Of a stretch of 64,000 nucleotides of DNA, positions 11,290 through 20,462 are shown one piece after another; position 1 is the stretch's first letter, and each line of letters starts with the position of its first letter. The notes under the pieces were generated by a model. The model made no database searches. It was given only the letters and a program-made list of their open reading frames with translations, and was not told where the DNA came from. The position numbers were made by a program, and so were the translations under genes. Source of the stretch: Thiotrichaceae bacterium (lineage in GTDB: Bacteria; Pseudomonadota; Gammaproteobacteria; Eutrophobiales; Eutrophobiaceae); contig DUBV01000014.1 in the NCBI GenBank assembly GCA_012960105.1, forward strand, positions 66,711 through 130,710, in the 5' to 3' direction.

Positions 11290-11892
11290 ATGAAATTTCT
11301 GTTTGATTTTTTTCCAATATTGGCATTTTTCATTGCCTTTAAAATGACCTCTGATTCTGACGAAGGTATTTATCTCGCTACGTCGGTATTAATCATAGCC
11401 AGTTTTATTCAAGTGGCGATATTTTGGTTGATGTATCGTCGCTTTGAAAAGATGCACTTAGTCACGCTAGCTGTCGTCATTGTCTTTGGTGGTGCCACAT
11501 TATTATTTCATGATATTCGTTTTATTAAATGGAAACCAACCGTGGTTATGTGGGTATTTGCTATCGTCGCCTTTGCCAGTGAATATATTGGAGAAAAAAA
11601 TCTCTTTCACAGAATGATGCATTATGCTGATGATAAAATTTCTGTGCCTGATTTTGTATGGTATAGATTGAATATTGCTTTTGTATTGTTTTTCATTTTT
11701 ATTGGTGCGGCTAATTTATATGTTGCCTTTAATTTTGATAGAAATACCTGGGTCAATTTCAAAACCTTTGGTATCACTGGATTAAATATGATCTATATGA
11801 CCGGTATGATTTTTTATCTATTTAGATTTACAAAAGATCCCGAAGAATTACTTACGGATGAATCAGACACAGAAGAAACGCCGAAAGAATAA
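11290..11892 (+). CDS. yciB: Inner membrane septation protein A / YciB family
   Basis: MKFLFDFFPILAFFIAFKM, five predicted TM helices. Confidence 0.9.
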   Translation: MKFLFDFFPILAFFIAFKMTSDSDEGIYLATSVLIIASFIQVAIFWLMYRRFEKMHLVTLAVVIVFGGATLLFHDIRFIKWKPTVVMWVFAIVAFASEYIGEKNLFHRMMHYADDKISVPDFVWYRLNIAFVLFFIFIGAANLYVAFNFDRNTWVNFKTFGITGLNMIYMTGMIFYLFRFTKDPEELLTDESDTEETPKE

Positions 11893-11925
11893 ATCATTTA
11901 ATTTTTGAATGACTTGAATACTTCT

Positions 11926-12167
11926 ATTAATTTAGATTTTTATTCGAGTCGGCAGCGCTTGTGCATCCATGCGCTCGCAGCATAAGACCTTCCATAGTCA
12001 GAAGGCGGAAGGTTTTCGAGAACCGGACGACTGCATGAATGCAGGAGGTAGAGCACCAACAGTAGGCGTTTCAGGCGATGTCAGGAACAATTGCCGAGTG
12101 TATAATTAATACATGAGGCTCGCAGAAAACCTAGACAACGAAGAAATCGGATAAAAAGATAATTAAT
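11926..12167. repeat. Inverted-repeat-ended intergenic element (copy A)
   Basis: ATTAATTTAGATTTTTATTCGA vs ATTAATTATCTTTTTATCCGA ends; CTGCATGAATGCAGGAGGTAGAGCACCAACAGTAGGCG module shared with other copies. Confidence 0.65.
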
Positions 12168-12180
12168 AGAGGTGTTCAAG

Positions 12181-12477
12181 ATGTATTACGCAATTATTAG
12201 TCAAGATGTTGAAAACAGTTTAGAAAAAAGAATGAGTGTACGTGCTGATCATATTGCCCGTCTTGAAGCTTTAAGAGATGGAGGGCGCTTACTTACCGCC
12301 GGACCGCATCCGCTTATTGATAGTGAAGATCCTGGTCCAGCGGGTTTCAGTGGCAGTTTAATTGTTGCCGAATTTGATTCTCTTGATGCCGCGCAAACAT
12401 GGGCTGATGCCGACCCTTATGTTGATGCGGGTGTTTATGAAAAAGTAATAGTAAAACCTTATAAGAAAGTATTCTAA
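12181..12477 (+). CDS. yciI: YciI family protein (ORF extends to 12172)
   Basis: [43 protein letters not shown]. Confidence 0.9.
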   Translation: MYYAIISQDVENSLEKRMSVRADHIARLEALRDGGRLLTAGPHPLIDSEDPGPAGFSGSLIVAEFDSLDAAQTWADADPYVDAGVYEKVIVKPYKKVF

Positions 12478-12747
12478 ATGGACCGCATAGCCGCCATTCG
12501 GGAACGATTAACGAAGCAATTAATGCCAACACAGTTGGATATCATTGATGAATCTCATCTTCATGCGGGTCATGCTGGAGCAGCTAGCGGAGCAGGACAT
12601 TTTGCGGTGACAATTACAGCTAATGCTTTTAATGGAAAAAGTCTAATCGAACAACACCGATTAGTTTACCAGGCGGTTGATGATCTAATGAGATCAGAAA
12701 TACATGCACTTAGCATTAAAGCAATAGCAGCGGACGAGAACGCATAA
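12478..12747 (+). CDS. BolA family protein
   Basis: LDIIDESHLHAGHAGAASGAGHFAVTITANAFNGKSLIEQHRLVYQAV. Confidence 0.93.
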   Translation: MDRIAAIRERLTKQLMPTQLDIIDESHLHAGHAGAASGAGHFAVTITANAFNGKSLIEQHRLVYQAVDDLMRSEIHALSIKAIAADENA

Positions 12748-12748
12748 G

Positions 12749-13570
12749 GTGTCATACACAAAACCTTTCCTAAAATGGCCTGGTGGCAAATTCAGGTTAC
12801 TTGAGCGAATCAATGACAAACTTGATTCGGGAAGACGTTTTGTTGAACCTTTTGTTGGTTCTGGCGCTGTATTTTTAAATACCAATTACAGAAAATATTT
12901 ATTAGCCGACACAAACCCGGACTTAATCAATCTTTATCTGCAAGTTCAAAATAATAAGAATTCATTCATCGATTATTGTAAATCTTTTTTTATAGAAAAA
13001 AATAACAATGAAGCTCGTTATTATAAATTTAGAAAAAAATTCAATACGACGACTGATGTAAGACTTAAATCCGCACTTTTTTTATATTTAAATCGACATT
13101 GCTACAACGGGCTTTGCCGATATAATTCCAGACATGAATTCAATACACCTTTTGGAAGATACAAAAAACCTTATTTTCCAAAAAAAGAAATAGAGAATTT
13201 TCACAGAGCATCACAATCTGCAAAGTTCATTCATTCCAGCTTTATAGACACTATGAAAAAAACCAAAAAAGGTGATGTTGTCTATTGCGATCCACCCTAT
13301 GTACCATTGTCAAAAACTGCTTGCTTCACAGATTATTTTTCAGGCGGTTTTGGCTGGGATGAACAAATCCAATTAGCCGAGTGGGCAGGTAAGCTCGCCA
13401 AAAAAGGAATACCTGTCATTATTTCTAATCATGACACTGATAATACTCGTAATCTATATCACGATGCCGGTGCAAAAACAGAAGGCTTTCTGGTCAGAAG
13501 AACGATCAGCTGTAACGTTAACAACCGAAAAAAAATTGGCGAGATTCTCGCCGTCTTCCAACCAGCTTAA
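12749..13570 (+). CDS. dam: DNA adenine methylase (Dam family), GTG start; no restriction enzyme adjacent
   Basis: FLKWPGGKFRL, RFVEPFVGSGAVFLN, DPPYVPLS. Confidence 0.93.
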   Translation: MSYTKPFLKWPGGKFRLLERINDKLDSGRRFVEPFVGSGAVFLNTNYRKYLLADTNPDLINLYLQVQNNKNSFIDYCKSFFIEKNNNEARYYKFRKKFNTTTDVRLKSALFLYLNRHCYNGLCRYNSRHEFNTPFGRYKKPYFPKKEIENFHRASQSAKFIHSSFIDTMKKTKKGDVVYCDPPYVPLSKTACFTDYFSGGFGWDEQIQLAEWAGKLAKKGIPVIISNHDTDNTRNLYHDAGAKTEGFLVRRTISCNVNNRKKIGEILAVFQPA

Positions 13571-13613
13571 TTATCACCAATAAATTTCTATTGCATACTC
13601 AAAACTTATTTAT

Positions 13614-14093
13614 TCAGAATGCTGATAAATATTGTGTGGAGATCCGCATTACTCTTGGATGAACCAAATCATTAAAGTCGTCATAGGCAAGTTCTACCAG
13701 TTCATTATGTGAACCGGCATTAAATGCAATCATTTCATCATGGCTTAATGTCTCTTCAACAATGACATCCATGTTATAAAGATTTCCGAATGGTGGCATA
13801 GCCCCTGTTTCGCATTCTGAAAACCGGGGCATAAATTCTTTTTCAGAAACCAGACTCACATTCCGTGTATCTAAAACAGATTCCAATAATTCAAAATCGA
13901 TTTGATCCTGTGCAGGTAATACAACCATCACCTGTGTTCCTTCGATATTTACGATGACAGTTTTTGCCATTTCTGTAGCTGGAATATCTGCGCTTTCTGC
14001 AACTTCCTCAGCAGTATAGGCAGTTGAATGATTGATGATGGAATATCGAATGTTTTCCCGTTCTAAATATTCTTTCAGTTTTGTTGATAACAT
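13614..14093 (-). CDS. YbaK/aminoacyl-tRNA deacylase-domain protein
   Basis: HSTAYTAEEVAESADIPATEMAKTVIVNIEGTQVMVVLPA...GAMPPFGNLY. Confidence 0.85.
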   Translation of the reverse strand: MLSTKLKEYLERENIRYSIINHSTAYTAEEVAESADIPATEMAKTVIVNIEGTQVMVVLPAQDQIDFELLESVLDTRNVSLVSEKEFMPRFSECETGAMPPFGNLYNMDVIVEETLSHDEMIAFNAGSHNELVELAYDDFNDLVHPRVMRISTQYLSAF

Positions 14094-14357
14094 ATCGTTG
14101 TCCCCCTATTTAAAAATGGAACGAATACTCTATTTGTATTCCCTAAGTATAGTTCCCTAATTCCTTATATGGGCGATCTAAACAAAATTAATAATTGCTT
14201 ATTTTGCCATTGATAAAAATGATAATTTATGTGCAAAGTACTGAAAAATAAAAAATAAAGTAATTTAAATTCGTCATTGCAGGAATTTGAATATCACTTA
14301 AAATACCCATTCCAATAATCACCACCATCTAATCAGGATGCAAATTTACTCTAAGTC

Positions 14358-15491
14358 ATGGACACTTCTACTCTTGAACTTGCTACAAACTTAATCTGCC
14401 GTGCTTCAGTAACACCCGAAGATGGTGGTTGTCAGAAATTAATTGCTGACCGGCTGGGAAAACTCGGGTTTCAGGCTACGCATTTACGCTTTGAAGAGGT
14501 CGACAACCTCTGGATTACCCATGGTAAATCTGGATCTTTGTTCGCCTTTGCGGGGCATACAGATGTCGTTCCAACGGGGCCAATAGAAGATTGGAAAACA
14601 GATCCTTTTAAGGCTGAATTAAAAGACGGCTATTTGTACGGTAGAGGTGCTGCTGACATGAAAGGGGGTATTGCCGCCATGGTCGTCGCCGCCGAACAAT
14701 TCGTACAAGAATACCCAGATCATAATGGCATTATTGCTTTCCTGATAACCAGCGATGAAGAAGGCCCTTCTATTAATGGAACACGCAAGGTCATTGAATA
14801 TTTAAATGACAATAATATCAAAATCGATTGGTGCATCGTTGGCGAACCTTCTAGCAACAAACAATTAGGCGATGTTATTCGTATCGGGCGCCGAGGCTCT
14901 TTAAATGCTGTATTAACGATTAATGGAATTCAGGGGCATGTTGCTTTTCCAGAACTTGCAGAAAACCCTATTCATCGTTCCAGCGCGTTCCTTGCCGAGA
15001 TTTCCTCTATAGAATGGGATCAAGGTAATGATTCGTTTCCGGCAACCTCTTTTCAGATTTCCAATATCAATGCCGGTACTGGGGTAGAGAATGTTATTCC
15101 TGGTTCAGTAAAATTATTATTTAACTTTCGTTTCTCAACGGAACTGACGGAAGATGATTTAAAAACTAAAGTAATAGCATTACTTGATAAACATGAACTT
15201 AATTATGATCTTCAATGGAAACTATCGGGACATCCTTTTTTAACCAGCACTGGTAAGTTAGTTGACGCTACTTGTAATGCGATCAAATCTATTTGCGGTA
15301 TTGAAACGGACTGTTCCACTGGCGGAGGTACATCAGACGGACGGTTTATTGCGCCAACGGGTGCCGAAGTTATAGAACTTGGTGTAAGTAATGACACAAT
15401 TCATAAAATCAATGAATGCGTCAAAGTCGATGACCTTGAAACACTAACTACAATTTATAAAAATATTCTTAAACAACTTTTAATTGACTAA
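14358..15491 (+). CDS. dapE: Succinyl-diaminopimelate desuccinylase
   Basis: FAGHTDVVPTGPIEDWKTDPF, GRGAADMKGG, ITSDEEGPSINGT. Confidence 0.95.
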   Translation: MDTSTLELATNLICRASVTPEDGGCQKLIADRLGKLGFQATHLRFEEVDNLWITHGKSGSLFAFAGHTDVVPTGPIEDWKTDPFKAELKDGYLYGRGAADMKGGIAAMVVAAEQFVQEYPDHNGIIAFLITSDEEGPSINGTRKVIEYLNDNNIKIDWCIVGEPSSNKQLGDVIRIGRRGSLNAVLTINGIQGHVAFPELAENPIHRSSAFLAEISSIEWDQGNDSFPATSFQISNINAGTGVENVIPGSVKLLFNFRFSTELTEDDLKTKVIALLDKHELNYDLQWKLSGHPFLTSTGKLVDATCNAIKSICGIETDCSTGGGTSDGRFIAPTGAEVIELGVSNDTIHKINECVKVDDLETLTTIYKNILKQLLID

Positions 15492-15548
15492 ACAAACATA
15501 AATATAGAAATAGAAAAAATAATAGAAAAAACCTTATATGCCAGTCGT

Positions 15549-16013
15549 TTGTTACTTACTCCTATATATCTTGGACTCTCACTAACCTTAATTGCTTTGT
15601 CGGTTAAGTTCTTTCAAGAATTATTTCATGTATTCTCTGACATTATCGCTATTAGCGAATCAGATTTAGTATTATACCTACTATCAATGATCGATCTGTC
15701 TCTAGTCGGAAGCTTGATTGTCATGGTGATGTTTAGCGGTTATGAAAATTTTGTTTCCAAGATTGACCTTGGTGAAGATGATGAAAAACTAGATTGGCTT
15801 GGCAAACTCGATGCTGGTACTTTAAAGTTGAAGGTTGCTGCATCAATCGTTGCCATATCTTCTATTCATTTACTTCAACGATTCATGGAAATTGAACAGA
15901 TCGATAATGATAAGCTAATGTGGCACGTCATTATCCACATGACCTTTGTCTTGTCCGCTTTATTACTTGCTGTACTTGACAAACTTGCTTTTGCTGATCA
16001 TAGAGAACATTAA
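15549..16013 (+). CDS. UPF0114 (YqhA-like) family membrane protein; probably begins upstream of 15549
   Basis: [28 protein letters not shown]; in-frame upstream codons read [15 protein letters not shown]. Confidence 0.8.
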   Translation: MLLTPIYLGLSLTLIALSVKFFQELFHVFSDIIAISESDLVLYLLSMIDLSLVGSLIVMVMFSGYENFVSKIDLGEDDEKLDWLGKLDAGTLKLKVAASIVAISSIHLLQRFMEIEQIDNDKLMWHVIIHMTFVLSALLLAVLDKLAFADHREH

Positions 16014-16061
16014 TACAAAATTATTTATCGCCTTATTGGATACTAAACTGGAGAAATAATA

Positions 16062-16463
16062 ATGAATGTTAAAAGATTTATATTGGCAACAATCGCTGCT
16101 TTCGCTTTCGTCTTTGTATTTGAAGGTTTATGGCATCAATTATTAATGAAAGATATGTATGAAGCCACCCTATCAGTATGGCGTCCAAAAGACCCTAGCA
16201 AGATGGTCTATATTTTTGCAGGCCAGTTACTCTTTGTTGCTGTGCTTGCTTTTATTTACACCGTCATCGGCAAACATATCCCGTGTAAACGCGGTATCGC
16301 TTTTGGTTTCTTTGCGGGCTTGCTACTCGCCATGCCGACTCTAGGAACTTATTGTTACCTACCTATCCCACTCACGATAACGTTAATGTGGATGCTTGCA
16401 TGTTTGCTGAAAGGATTAGGTTCTGGAGTTGTAATAGCCGCCATTTATAAAGATAAAGAATAA
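16062..16463 (+). CDS. Small conserved membrane protein of unknown function
   Basis: 133 aa, several hydrophobic segments. Confidence 0.7.
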   Translation: MNVKRFILATIAAFAFVFVFEGLWHQLLMKDMYEATLSVWRPKDPSKMVYIFAGQLLFVAVLAFIYTVIGKHIPCKRGIAFGFFAGLLLAMPTLGTYCYLPIPLTITLMWMLACLLKGLGSGVVIAAIYKDKE

Positions 16464-16473
16464 ATTTTTATAA

Positions 16474-17085
16474 TTAACGAAATAAATTGTATTTAATAAT
16501 ACAGTAGATGGCACGGACGCCGTCCTTCCAATTTATTTTATTATCTTCTTGATAAGTACGACCGTGATAAGAAATACCTGCTTCATAGATTCTAATATTC
16601 ATCTTTGAAATTTTTGCGGTCAATTCCAGCTCCATACAAAATCCATTTTCTTCTATATCTATCCCTTTGAGAATGTCTGCACGAAACGCCTTATAGCATG
16701 TCTCCATGTCAGTCAGATTAAGATTAGTAAACATGCCAGATAAAAATGTCAGGAACACATTTCCCATGCTGTGCCAAAAATAAAGCACACGATGAGCACT
16801 ACCAGAGATAATCCGCGAACCATATACTACATCAGCGCGATTTTCATCTATAGGTTTCATTAACCAGACATATTCATTTGGATAGTATTCCAAATCAGTA
16901 TCCTGAATAAGAATGACATCAGCTGTTGCTTCTTTAATGCCCGTTCGTATTGCCGCACCTTTCCTTGATTCTTTTCCTGCAAAATTAATTTATCAAGTTT
17001 GTCTTTGATTTCATTTTGCAATGATATCCAGAGTGCTATCACTAGAACAATCATCAACAACAATTAATTCGATATCAGGACAGCT
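16474..17085 (-). pseudogene. Degraded family 2 glycosyltransferase (DPM1-like), frameshifted and 5'-truncated
   Basis: Fragments in different frames: [71 protein letters not shown]. Confidence 0.8.
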
Positions 17086-17277
17086 TCATATCAATTTATA
17101 TTTTAGTTAGTAAACATATAGAGTATCTATAATCTGAAAATATCGTTAGCGCAGAGTTCACATCTTTATAAATATAATCAGCTATATATTATTGTTTCAA
17201 ACTATATCAATTTTCATGAAGACATCGTCGCTTCGGACTTCCTGTCCTCTCACGACATACATTCCATCCATGGATAT

Positions 17278-17306
17278 AAAAAAACCCGGACTAGTCCGGG
17301 TTTTTG
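17278..17306. terminator. Bidirectional-looking terminator at the 3' end of aceA
   Basis: AAAAAACCCGGACTAGTCCGGGTTTTT palindrome. Confidence 0.85.
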
Positions 17307-17331
17307 TTTACTTCTTGTAAGTTACAACGAA

Positions 17332-18654
17332 TTATTTTTCGTCGAACTGTGCTTCTTCAGTAGAACCGGTTAATGCAGTTACAGAAGATGCGCCACCTTG
17401 AATTACGGTAGTAACATCATCGAAGTAACCCGCACCAACTTCTTGCTGATGAGACACGAAAGTATAACCGCGTTCGCGACCTTCAAATTCAGGCTCTTGA
17501 ACCATTTCGGTGTAATGTTTCATGCCTTCGCCTTGTGCATAGTTATGTGCGAAGTCAAAAGTACGATACCAGTTCAAGTGAATACCAGCCAATGTAATGA
17601 ATTGGAACTTATAACCTAGTGCAGACAAGTCTTCCTGGAAGCTAGCAATTTGTGAATCGCTTAAGTTCTTCTTCCAGTTGAAAGAAGGCGAACAATTATA
17701 AGACATCAATTGACCAGGAACGGCTGCTTGTACAGCTTCAGCGAATTCACGCGCAAAGCCAATATCAGGCGTACCAGTTTCACACCAAACCAAATCAGCG
17801 TATGGCGCATAAGCAACACCACGACTAATCGCTTGTTCCATGCCGTTGTTAACACGGTAAAAACCTTCAGGTGTACGTTCACCCGTAAGGAAAGGCTTGT
17901 CATTTTCGTCATAATCGCTGGTTATCAAGTTTGCCGCTTCAGCATCGGTACGCGCCAAAATAATAGACGGGGTACCCATAACGTCTGCTGCCATACGAGC
18001 AGCGGTCAATTTTTGTACTGCTTCCTGAGTTGGAACCAATACTTTACCACCCATGTGACCACACTTCTTAACAGCAGCAAGTTGATCTTCAAAGTGAACA
18101 CCCGCAGCACCTGCAGAAATCATGTTCTTCATTAATTCAAAGGCATTTAAAACACCACCAAAACCGGCTTCAGCATCCGCCACGATAGGTAGGAAGAAAT
18201 CGATAGCGTCTTTTTCTGCTATTTTGCCATCAGCAATGCTTTTCCATTGAATTTCATCAGCGCGTTTAAAGGTGTTGTTGATACGACGAACCATGGTTGG
18301 AACAGAATCGTATGCATATAAAGATTGATCCGGATACATGGTTTCAGAACTATTGCCGTCAGCAGCAACCTGCCAACCCGATAAATAAACTGCTTCTAAA
18401 CCGGCTTTAGCTTGTTGCATAGCCTGACCCGCAGTAATCGCACCAAAGGCATTCACATAACCTTTTTTAGCAGAGCCATTCACTTTGTCCCAAAGTATCT
18501 CAGCACCTCTTCGTGCGAGGGTATGTTCAGGTTGAACACTGCCGCGAAGACGTACAACATCTTCAGCGCTGTAATCACGTTTAACATTTGCCCAACGTGG
18601 ATTTGCTGCCCAATCTTTTTCCAGATCTTTAATTTGTTGTTCTCTACTGCTCAT
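17332..18654 (-). CDS. aceA: Isocitrate lyase
   Basis: [46 protein letters not shown]. Confidence 0.96.
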   Translation of the reverse strand: MSSREQQIKDLEKDWAANPRWANVKRDYSAEDVVRLRGSVQPEHTLARRGAEILWDKVNGSAKKGYVNAFGAITAGQAMQQAKAGLEAVYLSGWQVAADGNSSETMYPDQSLYAYDSVPTMVRRINNTFKRADEIQWKSIADGKIAEKDAIDFFLPIVADAEAGFGGVLNAFELMKNMISAGAAGVHFEDQLAAVKKCGHMGGKVLVPTQEAVQKLTAARMAADVMGTPSIILARTDAEAANLITSDYDENDKPFLTGERTPEGFYRVNNGMEQAISRGVAYAPYADLVWCETGTPDIGFAREFAEAVQAAVPGQLMSYNCSPSFNWKKNLSDSQIASFQEDLSALGYKFQFITLAGIHLNWYRTFDFAHNYAQGEGMKHYTEMVQEPEFEGRERGYTFVSHQQEVGAGYFDDVTTVIQGGASSVTALTGSTEEAQFDEK

Positions 18655-18866
18655 GGGTATTACCTCCTACTTTATATAAAGACGAGTCGTTCAAATCCGA
18701 CTCATATCCCAATGTTTTCAAGTCCGCCACAAATCCGATGACACCTATAGATTGTGACGCTAAATTTTAGGGACAGCAAAAATAATAAGATATCTACTAT
18801 TTAGCAAGCTAATTATGTTAATAATAAGCATTAATAATATTAATACTTGAGCTATAATAATGACTT

Positions 18867-19850
18867 ATGGACCGTTTCTATTATAAACAAAATCGTCTGA
18901 AGCAATTACGCGCATTCTGTTTCACCGCGCAATTCAAAAGTATGTCCAAAGCTGCGGAACAAATGTTCCTCAGCCAGCCATCTATTTCTCTTTTAATTCA
19001 ATCACTTGAAAAAGATTTAGAACAGAAACTATTCTTGCGTAAAGGTCCTCGTATCGAATTAACTGCGGAGGGAGACATGTTATTTGAGATGTCCCTACCT
19101 TTGGTTGAAGGATTGGAGACTCTACCAGAGAGTTTTGCCGAGAAATGTAAGCACTCAATCGTCGGTAGGCTTAACATCGCCGCTGTTGAAGCTATCATCC
19201 TCTACACCCTGCCCGATATTATTAAACGTTACGCTGCTAACTACCCTGACGTTCACATCAAGCTTGACAACAGCTCTGCAACAATTGGCGTAGAAAAGGT
19301 TAGAAACGGCGGGGTTGATTTTGCCATTGGCTCCACACTTAGTGTTCCCGATGATGTCGTTTATCTGCCGATTTATACCTTTGAACCCGTGTTAATCACC
19401 CCTATTGGCCACCCACTGCTATCAAACCAGCATGTAAACATGCACGACATTAGCCAATATGGATTGATATTATCACCACAGCATATGTCTACCTGGCAAA
19501 TGGTGGATCTGGTATTCAAACAATATAATGTTGATTACAAAGTAAATTTAGAAGCTGGGGGCTGGGAAGTTCTAAAAAAATACGTGGAAAATGGACTAGG
19601 CGTGTCTATTGTTACCGATATTTGTCTATCCGGAAATGAAAAACTGGGACGCGTACCGCTATCCGAATATTTCCCGAAAAGAACCTATGGTTTATTCGTA
19701 CGTAAGGGAAAGGTGCTGTCGCCCGCTGCTCGCGAATTTATACAATGTATAGACCGAAATGTTATGGAACGATTTAATGCCGAAAGTGATCAAATAAAAA
19801 TTGATTCAAAGATTGATATTCAGGCTATTCAGCCCCATGTAAACCCATGA
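18867..19850 (+). CDS. LysR family transcriptional regulator, divergent from aceA
   Basis: N-terminal HTH LKQLRAFCFTAQFKSMSKAAEQMFLSQPSISLLIQSLE. Confidence 0.93.
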   Translation: MDRFYYKQNRLKQLRAFCFTAQFKSMSKAAEQMFLSQPSISLLIQSLEKDLEQKLFLRKGPRIELTAEGDMLFEMSLPLVEGLETLPESFAEKCKHSIVGRLNIAAVEAIILYTLPDIIKRYAANYPDVHIKLDNSSATIGVEKVRNGGVDFAIGSTLSVPDDVVYLPIYTFEPVLITPIGHPLLSNQHVNMHDISQYGLILSPQHMSTWQMVDLVFKQYNVDYKVNLEAGGWEVLKKYVENGLGVSIVTDICLSGNEKLGRVPLSEYFPKRTYGLFVRKGKVLSPAAREFIQCIDRNVMERFNAESDQIKIDSKIDIQAIQPHVNP

Positions 19851-20020
19851 TACTTGAAAATGCAATGTTCAGAGCATGTCCGTTTTTATTTAGGGCAAGG
19901 CGCAACGATGCGCATGGCTACCCCCTGAGAAGAGGAGCACTAACAGTAGGCGTTAAAGACGACGCTGCCATGGATGAAAACGGGCGTGCTATGGATATAC
20001 ATTCTCAAGTATCATGGGTA
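19843..20020. repeat. Inverted-repeat-ended element (copy C)
   Basis: ACCCATGATACTTG ... CAAGTATCATGGGT; similar along its length to 33691-33869. Confidence 0.85.
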
Positions 20021-20130
20021 TAGACTAACGGCACAGAATATGCCTCTATATAAAAGTAAAAAAGCACTTGAAAACACCCAGTACAAGGTATCATTATTAG
20101 ACTATACAGCATTAGAAAAGAGTTGAATTT

Positions 20131-20451
20131 ATGTCAGAAAAAACTGATGACCATTATGATGATGACTTGGCCACTCAGGAAGCACGGCCCAAGATTAAGC
20201 GCCCCCCATTATACAAGGTCTTATTGATGAATGACGATTACACGCCGATGGATTTCGTCGTCCATATACTGGAAATATTTTTTTCAATCGATAGGGAAAA
20301 CGCAACACGTATTATGTTAGACGTACACACACACGGAAAAGGGGTATGCGGAATATTTACTCATGAGATTGCCGAAACCAAGGTCTCATTAGTGAATGAT
20401 TACTCACGTGAAAACCAGCACCCCCTACTTTGCACTTTGGAAAAAGCCTAA
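20131..20451 (+). CDS. clpS: ATP-dependent Clp protease adaptor ClpS
   Basis: [28 protein letters not shown]. Confidence 0.96.
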   Translation: MSEKTDDHYDDDLATQEARPKIKRPPLYKVLLMNDDYTPMDFVVHILEIFFSIDRENATRIMLDVHTHGKGVCGIFTHEIAETKVSLVNDYSRENQHPLLCTLEKA

Positions 20452-20462
20452 AGGTAAATCTT

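Noticed and set aside
12749-13570. Dam methylase as part of a restriction-modification or defence system
   Set aside because: Neighbours are yciI, bolA and a YbaK-like gene; no endonuclease or defence gene is adjacent, so an orphan Dam is the simpler reading.
17398-18741. Plus-strand ORFs opposite aceA (e.g. 17710-18135, 18412-18741)
   Set aside because: Antisense shadow ORFs of a strongly conserved gene; low-complexity translations with no domain signal.
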